Origin: Ophiura sarsii
Lineage: Eukaryota > Echinodermata > Ophiuroidea > Amphilepidida > Ophiuridae
NCBI GenBank assembly: GCA_035610835.1
Contig: CM069447.1
Location: 63,831,060 to 63,895,059, forward strand
Length of the DNA: 64,000 bases
Direction: 5' to 3'
A model generated the notes under the pieces. It was not told the DNA's origin and ran no database searches. It was given only the letters and a program-made list of their open reading frames with translations. A program made the position numbers and the translations under genes. Below are positions 45,422 to 54,705 of this stretch, piece by piece; position 1 is the first letter of the stretch, and every line of letters begins with the position of its first letter.

Positions 45422-45998
45422 TGATTACCGGGATGTTGGTCAAGGTTCTGGGACGATGGGTTACGTTTTTAAACTGGGTAGCTTCAGTCTCAGAGTCAAT
45501 ATGATGGTTGGAAATTCTGACTGGTATACACCTACGTATATGACGACCCCCTCTTCGGCCCCTTAAACGCTTGGGTCTGGGCTTGCATGACTTATGTATG
45601 CCCAGTTCTACCAGCTTGCTTTTGAGCTCGGGCGCTATATCTGAGTCTCTAAAAGTGTTTATGAGTAAAAGATCAGCTGTACTATATGTACGTATAGTAG
45701 AATTAACATTCACGTCAGTGGTGTTGGTTGGAACTGGTAAGCTTAAAAATTGGTTCCAAATTATGCAACCCTGTGTTGAGTGAAAGTCTTCACCGGGGTT
45801 CCAAATTCTGGTGCTGAATTCAGTGTTGTCGACTTGGCTATTATATGACGAATAACCAAGCATAGCTGGACCTTCAGATTCATGCAATTGATTCGTGATT
45901 ACAATTGTTACATAATTGTTGAAACGTTTGTTGAAACAGAGAAACTTATATAATATCAAACAATCTATAAAATGAGAGCAAAATAATGTTTGTACCAT
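45324..45998 (-). CDS. LINE N-terminal region, Arg-rich, in an overlapping frame
   Basis: 224-residue frame overlapping the endonuclease-RT frame by 98 bp. Its middle holds KPRPKRLRGRRGGRHIRR, a basic GRRGG segment that in CR1-type LINEs often lies just before the endonuclease. The downstream part (NVPRTRYVPNVSRHSLPT) leads towards the endonuclease start in the other register, so a +1 shift would fuse the two. It could be a mutation, a separate ORF1 or programmed frameshifting. I favour one ancestral protein with a 1-nt change. Confidence 0.6.
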   Translation of the reverse strand: MVQTLFCSHFIDCLILYKFLCFNKRFNNYVTIVITNQLHESEGPAMLGYSSYNSQVDNTEFSTRIWNPGEDFHSTQGCIIWNQFLSLPVPTNTTDVNVNSTIRTYSTADLLLINTFRDSDIAPELKSKLVELGIHKSCKPRPKRLRGRRGGRHIRRCIPVRISNHHIDSETEATQFKNVTHRPRTLTNIPVINVPRTRYVPNVSRHSLPTNNVPVKCTIPWQQV

Positions 45999-46086
45999 AC
46001 AGAGAAGAGGAGTTAGAATGAAAGTTCATCTGTGCTGGTGATAAATAATATGAATAACCGCATAGAATTAACCGCATAGAATATAG

Positions 46087-47586
46087 ACAGTTATTCCCCA
46101 CAACAGAGACACCTCCAAAGTTCTACGGTCTACCAAAAGTCCACAAACCTTCCATTCCGCTGAGGCATATTGTTAGTAGTGTCAACTCTATCACTTACAA
46201 CAGCGCCAAACTTCTTGCTGATATTCTTTCACCTCTGGTTGGCAAAACTTGTCATCACATCAAAAACTCGCAACAATTTTCGGAAATAATCAGACATGAA
46301 CGCGTGGAAGCTGACGAGGAACTACGCTCATATGATGTGACAGGGCTCTTCACTTCTGTACCCATCGACCGTGCGCTAGTCATCATACGCTCGCGCCTGG
46401 AAAGGGACACCACCCTCAGTGATAGAACCCGTCTTACTTCTGAACATGTGTTAAAACGTCTTGAGGTTTGCCTGCGCTGCACATACTTTGTCTACAATGG
46501 AGTATTCTATTTACAGATCCATGGAGCTGCGATGGGTTCCCCTGTTTCGCCTATCGTATGCAACCTTTTCACGGAGCATCTGGAACAGATAGCTATCGAA
46601 ACTGCTCTCCATCCACCATTATGGTGGTATAGATATGTCGACGACACGCACATCATAATAAAGACCAAACATGCTCTGAATAGTTTACTGATCACCTCAA
46701 CACCATTGATCCGGACATCAAATTCACAACAGAAGGTGAAGACAACAGGACATTAGCCTTCCTAGAACCACTGACAGTAATTAAACCAGACGGTAACCTT
46801 GACGTAAGGATTTACCGGAAGCCAACCCACACAGATCAATATTTGAACTTCTCGTCAAATCACCCTGTCCAGCACAAATTGGGCGTTATTCAAACGCTAC
46901 ACCATAGGGCTGATACTGTCATCACTGACCAGGTTGACATCACAACAGAGAAGCAGCACGTTGATAAAGCATTGACCAAGTGTGGGTACCCGAAGTGGGG
47001 CCGCATTTGACCGTGTCCACAAACCTAAGGGTAAGGTCAAACCGAAAACTAAAGACAGTGAGAAACAGACAAAGGACACGTAGTGTTGCCTTATATCAAG
47101 GGCACATCAGAGACTCTTCGCAGGATTTTCGGAAACTACGGGATACGCGCATACTTCAAACCTACGCGCACACTACGCCAACTTCTGGTCTCTCCAAAAG
47201 ACAAAACTGAGAAGAAGGACACTGTAGGCCCAGTGTACATGATCCCTTGTCAGGGTCAGACTACCCGGGGTCTTTGCTCCGAGTCATACATCGGAGAAAC
47301 CGAACGCTCATTAAAGACACGGTTTCTAGAGCACATGCTTCCTAGTTCCACCTCGTCCGAGGTATCCCAACACATCCATATTGAGTCACCAGGACACATC
47401 GTTGACTTAGACAAAGTCAAGATCCTGGATAGGGATCCTCGTTGGTTTGAGAGAGGTGTCAAGGAGGCAATTTACATCAGAGCCAACCAACCATCACTCA
47501 ACAAAGACGGGGGCAGGTACAAATTACCAAGAGTCTATGACCCGATTCTGACGTCACACCTCCAAAAGGTCAAGTCGAGTCATTAG
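46087..47586 (+). pseudogene. Penelope-like RT and GIY-YIG endonuclease, frameshifted
   Basis: RT part: KFYGLPKVHKPSIPLRHIVS, SYDVTGLFTSVPID, IHGAAMGSPVSPIVCNLF and catalytic YVDD at 46634-46645. It continues as LDVRIYRKPTHTDQYL and KCGYPKWG in a second register, then LPYIKGTSETLRRIFGNYG in a third. GIY-YIG part: VYMIPC, SYIGETERSLKTRFLEH (about 47283-47340), KEAIYIRANQP and LNKDGG. This RT plus GIY-YIG order is diagnostic of EN(+) Penelope-like elements. Three frame changes, near 46680, 47005 and 47070, and loss of the N-terminus make it non-coding as a whole. Confidence 0.9.
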
Positions 47587-47590
47587 TCTG

Positions 47591-47618
47591 CTGATGAAAG
47601 GTGTAGTAACACCTGAAA
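47591..47618 (+). ncRNA. Hammerhead-like motif after the Penelope frame
   Basis: CTGATGA, an extra A, a 6-bp stem AGGTGT/ACACCT with loop AGTA, then GAAA. These are the two conserved boxes and helix II of a hammerhead ribozyme, which Penelope-like elements are known to carry in their terminal repeats. The unpaired A and the lack of clear helices I and III argue for a decayed or non-canonical version. Confidence 0.5.
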
Positions 47619-47754
47619 ATTCCAGGTCATTATTTCTTGTGTTGAGATCGAAAGTTTAACTTCATATTATGAGAAGAGGAGTTATTGTAAATTTAACGTA
47701 GAATTGCGAATATTTTCTATATTCTCTTATAAATATGAAATTTAAACGTGTGTG

Positions 47755-48165
47755 CTCATTTACTTCTCGATATAGTATATTTCAACAAGTTACCATTGAC
47801 AACCATTATGTTCTGATGGGTAATTACATGAGCAACTAATATGCAAAGTAAAATTAGGATTGGTATAGGTATAAAAATATAATTGAGCTTAAATCAAAAT
47901 ATGAAGAAATAAAATCGATATTTTGTGAACATTCTTAATCACAACATGGTGCCATTATTATTATTATATTATTATCTAAATTCCAATAGCATATTTGGAT
48001 TCCTTGTGATATTACCGTTGAGAAAATATATACTTTTTATGAAGTAGAACAAGTGGTTATTGCGATATGCTAATTCGAATCTCAGATAGTGTAAAATGTA
48101 AAAATCAGGACATGCAACGGTTAGGGTGGCGAGTTCAAAACACATGGCTATACATAGAATACTGT
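47755..48165 (+). repeat. Repeat family X, copy 3
   Basis: Matches 24900-25170 and, inverted, 41125-41535 (AGTATATTTCAACAAGTTAC, TTCTGATGGGTAATTACATG, GCATATTTGGATTCCTTGTG, GGCGAGTTCAAAACACATGG). It is cut on the left near the CR1-LINE 5' end. Confidence 0.65.
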
Positions 48166-48609
48166 CAATCGGGATTACCAGCAGTATCCTATTCATGCTA
48201 TTGTATGGTCGATAGATTTGACGTAAAAACATCGCTGAAATAGGTCTAAAATCGTATCTTAAAATCAATGTAACTTTGTTTTCCGTCGGCGGATTCTATT
48301 TCCGTTGGTAAAGATCTGTCTATTATGTCGAAGTTCCGAGTCAAGCAGTTTATATGCCACCTGTAATGTAAATAATGTTTGCCGTATACCTGACTGATAT
48401 ATGGAATTGGGGTATAACCGTGGAGGTATACAGGGTGAGTAAAAAAAAAGTGTACTCAACTTTGGGATTTTATAACTTAACATCTGTGCACCAATTTTAG
48501 CTTTCTAAAGAATTTTGGTTGGTTGAATTTGGTTGTGGTAAACATATGTTATGCTCAATAATTGAGATTTTCATTTTTCAAAACCAAAAACTTTTACTCA
48601 CGATTGACA

Positions 48610-48872
48610 CACACAGAAAAATGTTTACATAATTATGTTAAATATAGAACTCCATAATTATTATGTAAACCTTTCACACAGTATTTGTGTATAAAATACA
48701 CAAGTTATGTAAAAATAACTTGTGTATTTTGTACACAACTTAATTGTGTATAAAATACACAAGTTATTTTTACATAACTTGTGTATTTTATACACAAATA
48801 CTGTGTGAAAGGTTTACATAATAATTATGGAGTTCTATATTTAACATAATTATGTAAACATTTTTCTGTGTG
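48610..48872. mobile_element. 263-bp near-perfect palindromic MITE
   Basis: It begins CACACAGAAAAATGTTTACA and ends with the exact inverse. The arms pair almost perfectly for about 120 bp, leaving a tiny centre near TTAATTGTGTA. The uninterrupted site CTCACGATTGACAGTTTCGT is preserved inverted at 49700-49722. The comparison implies a 2-bp CA duplication (48608-48609 and 48873-48874). Recent, by arm identity. Confidence 0.9.
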
Positions 48873-48907
48873 CAGTTTCGTGTGTTGTGGTCTACACACT
48901 TCCTCAG
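48873..48907 (-). ncRNA. Hammerhead-like motif, downstream copy of remnant 2
   Basis: Minus strand: CTGAGGA, extra A, GTGTGT, loop AGACCACA, ACACAC, GAAAC. The frame's TGA stop lies inside CTGAGGA. Helix III and the cleavage site are interrupted by the inserted palindrome. Confidence 0.45.
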
Positions 48908-49613
48908 AATAACCTCTTCTGATCCGTACTGCTTCCGGTTGAGGGCGCTGTTACGGTGATCAGTGGGTCGTAGACATGACTTAGAAAATGGGCCCCGTCG
49001 TCTCTGTTCATAGTGTCGGGTGCCTTCCGTCGAATCCAAATGGCTTCGCGGACGCGTCGCGTTTGTGGTTTGTCCTCCTTACAAAGGATTTTGGCATTAG
49101 GCCAGTCAATGACATGGTTCTTTTGTACCGCGTGGTCAGCGATAGCTGACTTACTGTATTCTGTCTCTGACTGCTTCCTATTCTGACGAGTGAAATTCTT
49201 CTTCTCGGAGGTAATTTTCTCCGTCTCTTTCTGGTGCTCTTTCATTCGGGTGCTAAAGCGGCGTCCGGTTTCTCCGATGTATGATTGTTTACAATTGATG
49301 CACGGTATTTCATACACACAGTCCGTGGAAACACCGGGGTCCCGTTTGTCCTTGGTAGCTATGCCGTGTTTGCGGAAGATCCTAGTAGATCGTTCAGATA
49401 GGCCCTGTATACGTATATATAAGGAATGACGACCATACCTCTGGACTTCTGGTCAGGGTCTTTCTTTTTGACCGTCTTGTTGGCTAGTTTGTTGGCTGCC
49501 TGGTCCTTGACCTTCTTAAAGGACCATTGGGGATATCCGCAAAGGGTCAGAGCACTCTTGATCTTGTCTTCTTCTGCCTTGATGTCCTCCTCCTCTGTAA
49601 TGATTGTATTCAT
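48904..49613 (-). pseudogene. Penelope-like GIY-YIG endonuclease, 3' part only
   Basis: The first block (49613 down to about 49410) has IKSALTLCGYPQWSFKKVKD and GMVVIPYI, the RT thumb-linker region. The second block (from about 49410, fully open 49317-48904) has VYEIPCINCKQSYIGETGRR, FSTRMKEH, SAIADHAV, VREAIWIRRKAP and MNRDDG, a complete-looking GIY-YIG endonuclease with a CxxC before YIGETGR. A few extra bases near 49410-49420 (TATACGTATA) shift the frame between blocks. The RT core is missing. It is clearly different in sequence from the element at 46087, so a second family. Confidence 0.88.
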
Positions 49614-49676
49614 TCGGTCGAATAGTGTCCGTATACGACGTAACTCCTAATATGTGGTGATTGGGAAGAGGTTATT

Positions 49677-49713
49677 CTGAGGAAGTGTGTAGACCACAAC
49701 ACACGAAACTGTC
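49677..49713 (+). ncRNA. Hammerhead-like motif, inverted upstream copy of remnant 2
   Basis: CTGAGGA (49677-49683), extra A, GTGTGT/ACACAC helix with loop AGACCACA, then GAAAC-T-GTC. The GTC would be the cleavage triplet after a minimal 2-bp helix III. Helix I would pair only AAT with ATT. The extra A matches the motif at 47591, which favours a shared architecture. Confidence 0.5.
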
Positions 49714-50392
49714 AATCGTGAGTAAACATTTCTGGTTTTGAAAAATGAAAATCTTAATTATCTATTCCTGCAAACCTGATGAATTTATTCAGAAATATGT
49801 TATGCACATTTGCGTAAACTCAATATTTTATAAACTGAACATGATTTGCGATATTTTCTCTTAAAAGATCTATTAAATTCCATTATTGAAAACAGTCCAC
49901 ACTCTAGTCCGAGCTGAGTGCGACTATCACAAAGCCAAATGTATTGTTGTTGTTGCTAACCGCATTTAATGATTGAAAAAATAAATGAGAATGTTTGATT
50001 TGTCTTTATTCTTTAGCAATTGTGTACCATACATGAATCCACCTGTAGGCCTACGTTAATATCAAGCACTATTGAGTAAAATATTCAATATTGTGTTCCT
50101 TTTCAAAATGCAGTAACTTTACCAAAATACTTATACGTATATCTGGAAAATAGTTCCATGAAATGTCATGATTCTTTTTGTTGATGATAGCGAATAAATG
50201 CATCTATTGCCGCATACATTGGTTGCCTTCATATTCTGATAATAAATATTTGTAATAATTATTATACTTTGAGTACACTTTTTTTTTACTCACCCTGTAT
50301 ACAGCATGTATGGATGCATCTTGCGCGTTCGCTTTTGTGTTTCAGATAACCGGCTTGTTTATAATTATGCCTTTACCATTGTTTTTAATCAG

Positions 50393-50475
50393 GATTTTAC
50401 ATCTATGACTCCATTGATCTCGCCAAACACAAGCCTTTAAATGTGATTTTGCCACTACTTGTGCACCATTTTATA
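50393..50475 (+). CDS. TLC-domain protein, exon 3 of 4
   Basis: 83 bp: two bases finishing codon 91 (G|GA, Gly) plus 27 codons. It reads GFYIYDSIDLAKHK then PLNVILPLLVHHFI. YxxD followed by a VHH pair at residues 114-116 is the hallmark core of TLC-domain proteins. Acceptor TTGTTTTTAATCAG, donor TATA/GTAAGT. It ends in phase 0, as exon 4 requires. Confidence 0.88.
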
Positions 50476-51410
50476 GTAAGTATTGATTATGGCTTATTGC
50501 TAAAATGTTCACTCTTCATTTCTAACTATTTTATCAGTACCGTCGACCTAAAGACAGCAAAAAAAGTAACTCGGCTGTGGTAAATGCACCTGTAATTTTA
50601 AAATTGTCACATATTCTAAAAATGAAAATACCAGGAGACGGAATATTTAATTACGGTGATTTTGACAACTTGTTTGTTAAAATCGATCGAGTATTGTTGT
50701 CGCGGTATGTGCTTAAAGATGAAAAGTGCCCATTTCCATTGTTGCAGTAACTTCTATTGACTTCTATTGACTAAAAACCCTAAGGCCATAACGTGTCTGT
50801 TTCTTTTCAGGCTGTTAATAAATTTGAACCAATGCCAATGTGGGATTCATATCAACAAAGTGCTTAGGTATGACCATTGGCCTATCTAAGAGATTGGAGA
50901 ATTAATGACCAGCCAATAGCTAAATCGCCGGTATAAAAGTGATTGGGCAGTGAACACGAATGTTACAAAATCAATATCTACTCACACATTTAAATTAACG
51001 TTTACTGACATGATATTGATTGCGATTATAAAGAGATACGCCGCCTGCTTTAAATACCTTCATAGGCCATATCTTATGACATATTCTTGTAAAGTTCTTT
51101 GTATCTCACATAATATACTTAACATGTATTTGGTTAGCACGTGCCCTTCTTGCAAACCTGTTTACCTGACAATTCATTGTGACCCACTGCCTAATCACTT
51201 TTTACCGGCGCTTTGGTTATTCGCCGGTCATACATTCTCCAATTGTCGGATTAGGCAGGCGAGTGATTATGCCCTAAAGAACTGTTTCGATGTAAATCCC
51301 ACGTGTGGCCTTGCTTTATAGTCATCAGGGTCTTTGGTCTGTAAAACAATGTGTTAAGGGGATGGAACATAACGTAAGTCCCATCTTTTGTTCTCATTTC
51401 ATTATCCCAG
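50476..51410 (+). other. Intron 3 of the TLC-domain gene
   Basis: 935 bp, GT...AG, phase 0. AT-rich, with no repeat recognised. The 123-codon frame at 50950-51321 inside it has no family resemblance. Confidence 0.75.
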
Positions 51411-51770
51411 TGCGGATCCCTTGGTATCGTGTTTATATGGCGACAAGAATTTTTGGGTTACGGCATCCTGGCTCTGACGGTAGAAATCAATAGTATCTTT
51501 CTTTATATACGACAGCTACTGTTGATGTATGACGTAACAAAAAGTTCAACTTTCTTCCAGATGAATAACGCCATCCACGTCATAACATTTATACTGATAA
51601 GGATTCCGGCGTTTAGTCTAGTGATCATCTTTTTGTTTGGTGATCGATCGCGAATATTAAGCCATTGGTATTATTCAATGACATTTGGAACAATGGGATT
51701 GATTCTAATTAATTTGACGTTATTCAAAAAAATTGTTGAAAGGGACTTCCTTCAGGAAAAGTACTGTTAA
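51411..51770 (+). CDS. TLC-domain protein, terminal exon 4
   Basis: Residues 119-237 and TAA. The acceptor is CATTTCATTATCCCAG. After CGSLGIVFIWRQEFLGYG come ALTVEINSIFLYIRQLLLMY and later FILIRIPAFSLVIIFLF. The E-x-N-x-IFLxxRxLL signature (residues 143-154) and the following hydrophobic helices match the C-terminal half of TLCD1/2. It closes with a short charged tail (FKKIVERDFLQEKYC). No clear AATAAA follows before the L2-like tail at 51887. Confidence 0.9.
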   Translation, partial: CGSLGIVFIWRQEFLGYGILALTVEINSIFLYIRQLLLMYDVTKSSTFFQMNNAIHVITFILIRIPAFSLVIIFLFGDRSRILSHWYYSMTFGTMGLILINLTLFKKIVERDFLQEKYC

Positions 51771-51886
51771 AGGCTCCGTAAATCTCTTAAGTAAGTTCAA
51801 TATATGGGATAATAATCGAGCGAGAATATATATTTGTTGGTGATTGTTTGATAGCGGGTGTCATTTATTATGCACGTCTAACATGC

Positions 51887-52225
51887 CGATAATAATAATA
51901 ATAATAGTAATAATAATAATAATCAGTATTTATATAGCGCCTTTTCCAAATGGCTCAAAGCGCTGTAATTTCGCTGCGGTGAATCATCAGAGTCAGGTCA
52001 ACTAGGGAGCTGCCAATTTCTAGCGCAAACCTATCCGCACTTAGATTGTAACATTCACCATTTTCAATGCAGCTCCCCAAATACCATTGGGTCAAGGAAG
52101 TTTTTGATAACCGAAACAACTGATAACCGATTTTGAAAGCAGGAGGAAACCGGAGAACCCGGAGAAAACCTGCGATACGGGTGGTGGGCTAAACTCAACC
52201 AATCACAAACCGGCTTGATCACACT
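51887..52225 (-). mobile_element. L2-like LINE 3' UTR (or SINE with L2-type tail), (TTA)n end
   Basis: (AAT)n at 51887-51921, then CAGTATTTATATAGCGCC, TTTTCCAAATGGCTCAAAGC and GGAGGAAACCGGAGAACCCG. On the minus strand this is a CTCCGGGTTCTCCGGTTTCC 3' region ending in (TTA)n. It shares its last 80 bases with 4047-4130. No coding part. Confidence 0.65.
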
Positions 52226-52245
52226 ATGTAAACGAAAATTGTATA

Positions 52246-52886
52246 TACAAGGTGTCCCAAAAGTTTCGAAACCATTTTCAAGATGTTTATCTTTTGTAAA
52301 ATAAGATTGCAGTACCAAATTGAAAATATAGTTGGAAAGAGAATACTTGTAGAGTTATTTCGGTACCAAATAAGAACCCTTTTTGAGGCCCCTCAATGTA
52401 ATACACACGCTGAAAGGTTTGGACACATAACTCACAATACCATAACATTGTTACATTTGCTGGACGCACTGAGTTTAATCACATGCCGCGTGTTCATGTT
52501 GATTTTTTTCTTCAAAAACTTGTTTTACATATTAAATGTTGTGCACAAGATCAATAATGTTTATAATAAAGATTTTATCAATCTGAATTTAAAAATAAAC
52601 ATTATAGAGAACCGTTTTTTCACTTCCCTATCTCTTTACCTTTGTCGCATCCTTGACCTTTCAGCTCATTATACTACGCTTTCATATGAAAGTGCAGTTT
52701 TTCAGTTCGGGCAACTTTCGTCATCGTCTGTATTTTGGCAAAACAGATGGTTGTTGTTGTAAGTTTGGTACCAAAATAATTCTACAAGTTTTCTCTATCC
52801 AAATGTTTTTATTGTTATACTGCGAATGATTTAACCGGTGATATAATTTTTTTGAAATGGTTTCGAAACTTTGAGGACACCCTGTA
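52246..52886. mobile_element. Tc1/mariner-like MITE, TACAAGGTGTCCC ends
   Basis: Left TACAAGGTGTCCCAAAAGTT and right AACTTTGAGGACACCCTGTA are inverted. Further inverted matches are TTTCGAAACCATTT/AAATGGTTTCGAAA and ACTTGTAGAGTTATTTCGGT against ACCAAAATAATTCTACAAGT. TA flanks, 641 bp, no transposase. Confidence 0.8.
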
Positions 52887-53500
52887 CAAGCTTTCGCACT
52901 CTCGTGTGTAGGCGGTCAACACGACCGGACGAGCCTCTGGCACGTCCGTCTACCACGCCTACCGTCTACCGTCATACATTTCGTTTCCTGTGTTCTACCT
53001 ATAATCCTGGAAAAAGTCTTGAAACGTTCACTCGTTAACAACGGTAAACTAGCACCCCTCCCTCCCCCTCCGTGCAATGTTGAGGAATGTTATGTCTTCA
53101 GCAGTTGTTCAAGGTAGTGTCGCAACATTGGTCGATGGGTTGTGGGGAAGGGACATTTTTATCTAAAATGTCCTATTAACAGTTTAACAAAATAAACATA
53201 ATTTAAAGATCAGCAAACAAATTCTGCACGTCATAATGATCAAAACGTGTAAAGCGTTTCAAGGACTTTTTTCCAAGATTGTAGGTAGTTGCACTATATC
53301 TTATGTTTTAATAAAATATGATTTAACTCTGCAATTTGTCTTCAGTATCTATATTGCTTCTAGTGTACCTTGTGAAGTACGAAGCAAAGCAACTTTAAAC
53401 CACATCTTTATTTTAATTACACCTTCAGCAATTCATATATTTGAACCGACTTAAATACTGCATGTTTTCCATCCTTCATAAATGTTTAATTGGAATAAAG
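52887..53500. other. Unassigned DNA, partly related to 57230-57320
   Basis: CACCCCTCCCTCCCCCTCCG, TGCAATGTTGAGG and GCAACATTGGTCGATGGG (53045-53145) resemble the block near 57225-57310. The rest has no feature I can name. Confidence 0.4.
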
Positions 53501-53519
53501 TGCTTAACTATAACTCCCA

Positions 53520-54705
53520 CGGTTATTTGTTCGTGTGGATCGGGGGAGGGGCAAAGTATGAACAAAGTATGCACAAAGTATGAACTTTTTACACAACAAT
53601 CCACCGCGATTCCCCGGAATCGACCCCGGACCATCCGCACACTAGCGCCGAGTCTCTTCACATTGAGCTACATGTAAGTTCCTAACGCTTGCCCGTGCAG
53701 CGATTTTGTACCCACATATCAGCTCAGACGCTGACGTCATCCAATCAATGCCGTAGCATCCGCGTGGAGATAGTTCCTGGCTTATTGAACATGACAAATT
53801 GGCGCAATTAACCCTCACTTTCGTGTGGATCGAGCGGAGGGGACAAAATATGATCATTTTACACAACAAGCCACCGTGACCCCCACCCCAGATTCGAACC
53901 GGACCATCCGCACACTAGCGCCGAGTCCCTACACACCGATCTATGCATTCAACGCTTGCCCGGGCAGCGATTTCGTACACACATATCAGACGTCATCCAA
54001 TCAATGCCATAGTTCCTGATTTATTAATAGAACGTAACAAATTGGCTCAATTATAAGAACATGAACAATTGGCTCAACTCCCGCGGCAATGTTTTTGTGT
54101 GTATCGGGGGAGGGATAAAAAGTACGATTTTTTGGACCTGAAAATCACCGAGCACCCCTCCGGATTCGATCCCGGGACCATCCGCACCAAAGTCTGTCCC
54201 CCTATCGACTAAGCTAAGCTCCCAGCGCAGCAACTTCCTGCCCACATATGCCTGCGGTAGGTGACGTAATCGAGTCAATGCAGCAGCACGCGCGGGGAGC
54301 TGAGATATATAGTTTCTGGCTGTATGATTTTGTAAGACGCAGTGGGGTTAGGGTTATGAACATGAAAAATTCGACCCACGACCCTCCGCACACTAGCGCC
54401 GAGTCCCTAAACACTGAGCTGAGCATTCAACGCTTGCCCGGGCAGCGATTTCGTACACACATATCTGCTCAGACGATGACGTCATCCAAATCCATGCCGT
54501 AGCATGCGTGTGGAGATAATTCCTGGTTGTATGATTTTGTAAGGCCTAGTGGTGTAAGGGTTATGGAACATGATAAATTGGCAGCGATTTCGTACCCACA
54601 TATCAGCTCAGACGATGACGTCATCCAATCAATACCGTAGCATGCGCGTGGAGATAGTTCCTAGCTGTATGATTTTGTAAGGCCTAGTGGTGTAAGAGTT
54701 ATACC
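53520..54705 (-). repeat. Tandem cluster of tRNA-like units, about 270 bp each
   Basis: Four units contain, on the minus strand, an A-box-like GAGCTCAATGTGAAGAG or AGCTTAGCTTAGTCGATAGG, GGATGGTCC, and B-box-like GGGGTCGATTCC, GGTTCGAATCTG or GGGATCGAATCC (about 53595-53675, 53880-53950, 54150-54230, 54370-54430). Each is followed on the plus strand by GGCAGCGATTTCGTAC, CACATATCAG and GATGACGTCATCCAATCA. A fifth block (about 54580-54700) keeps only that part. It could be a tandem tRNA-derived SINE family or duplicated tRNA pseudogenes. Confidence 0.6.

Larger units (their letters stand above)
41927..46015 (-). mobile_element. CR1/Jockey-type LINE, near complete
   Basis: It contains an Arg-rich N-terminal frame, an endonuclease-RT frame, a 3' UTR with a tandem duplication and the (TTGAA)n tail. 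The 5' UTR was split by the Penelope-like element at 46016-47670 and probably continues from 47685 to about 47750. That makes it the most complete retroelement in the window. Confidence 0.8.
46016..47670 (+). mobile_element. Penelope-like element with 14-bp target duplication
   Basis: The insertion lies between GAGAAGAGGAGTTA copies at 46002-46015 and 47671-47684, in the 5' region of the CR1-type LINE. It carries RT and GIY-YIG coding sequence and a hammerhead-like motif after the stop. 5'-truncated. It postdates the LINE. Confidence 0.85.
48566..49755 (-). mobile_element. Penelope-like remnant with inverted flanking repeats
   Basis: The flank 49663-49755 is repeated inverted as 48566-48609 plus 48873-48917. 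It includes GAGGTTATTCTGAGGAAGTG, the CACAACACACGAAACTGTCA run, and GTGAGTAAA...GGTTTTGAAAAATGAAAAT. Inverted or tandem terminal repeats (pLTRs) are typical of Penelope-like elements. The left flank is split by the palindrome at 48610-48872. Confidence 0.75.
48429..50299. mobile_element. TA-flanked element, TACAGGGTGAGTAAA ends
   Basis: The left end TACAGGGTGAGTAAAAAAAA and its inverse at 50280-50299 share about 31 bp (continuing AGTGTACTCAA) and then diverge. TA at both ends fits Tc1/mariner. Most of the interior is a Penelope remnant with inverted flanks plus a palindrome, so this may be a short MITE enlarged by later insertions. Confidence 0.7.
40362..50392 (+). other. Intron 2 of the TLC-domain gene
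   Basis: 10,031 bp, phase 1. It hosts a Tx1 LINE remnant, family X copies 2 and 3, a CR1-type LINE, two Penelope-like elements, a palindromic MITE and a TA-flanked TIR element, each listed separately. 48166-48428 is unassigned. Confidence 0.7.

Noticed and set aside
45324..45998. An independent host gene
   Set aside because: Its GRRGG-type basic segment, position and overlap fit the N-terminal part of the adjoining LINE.
50950..51321. 123-codon plus-strand frame
   Set aside because: It lies in intron 3 of the TLC gene, has no domain and would conflict with the exon 4 acceptor and phase.
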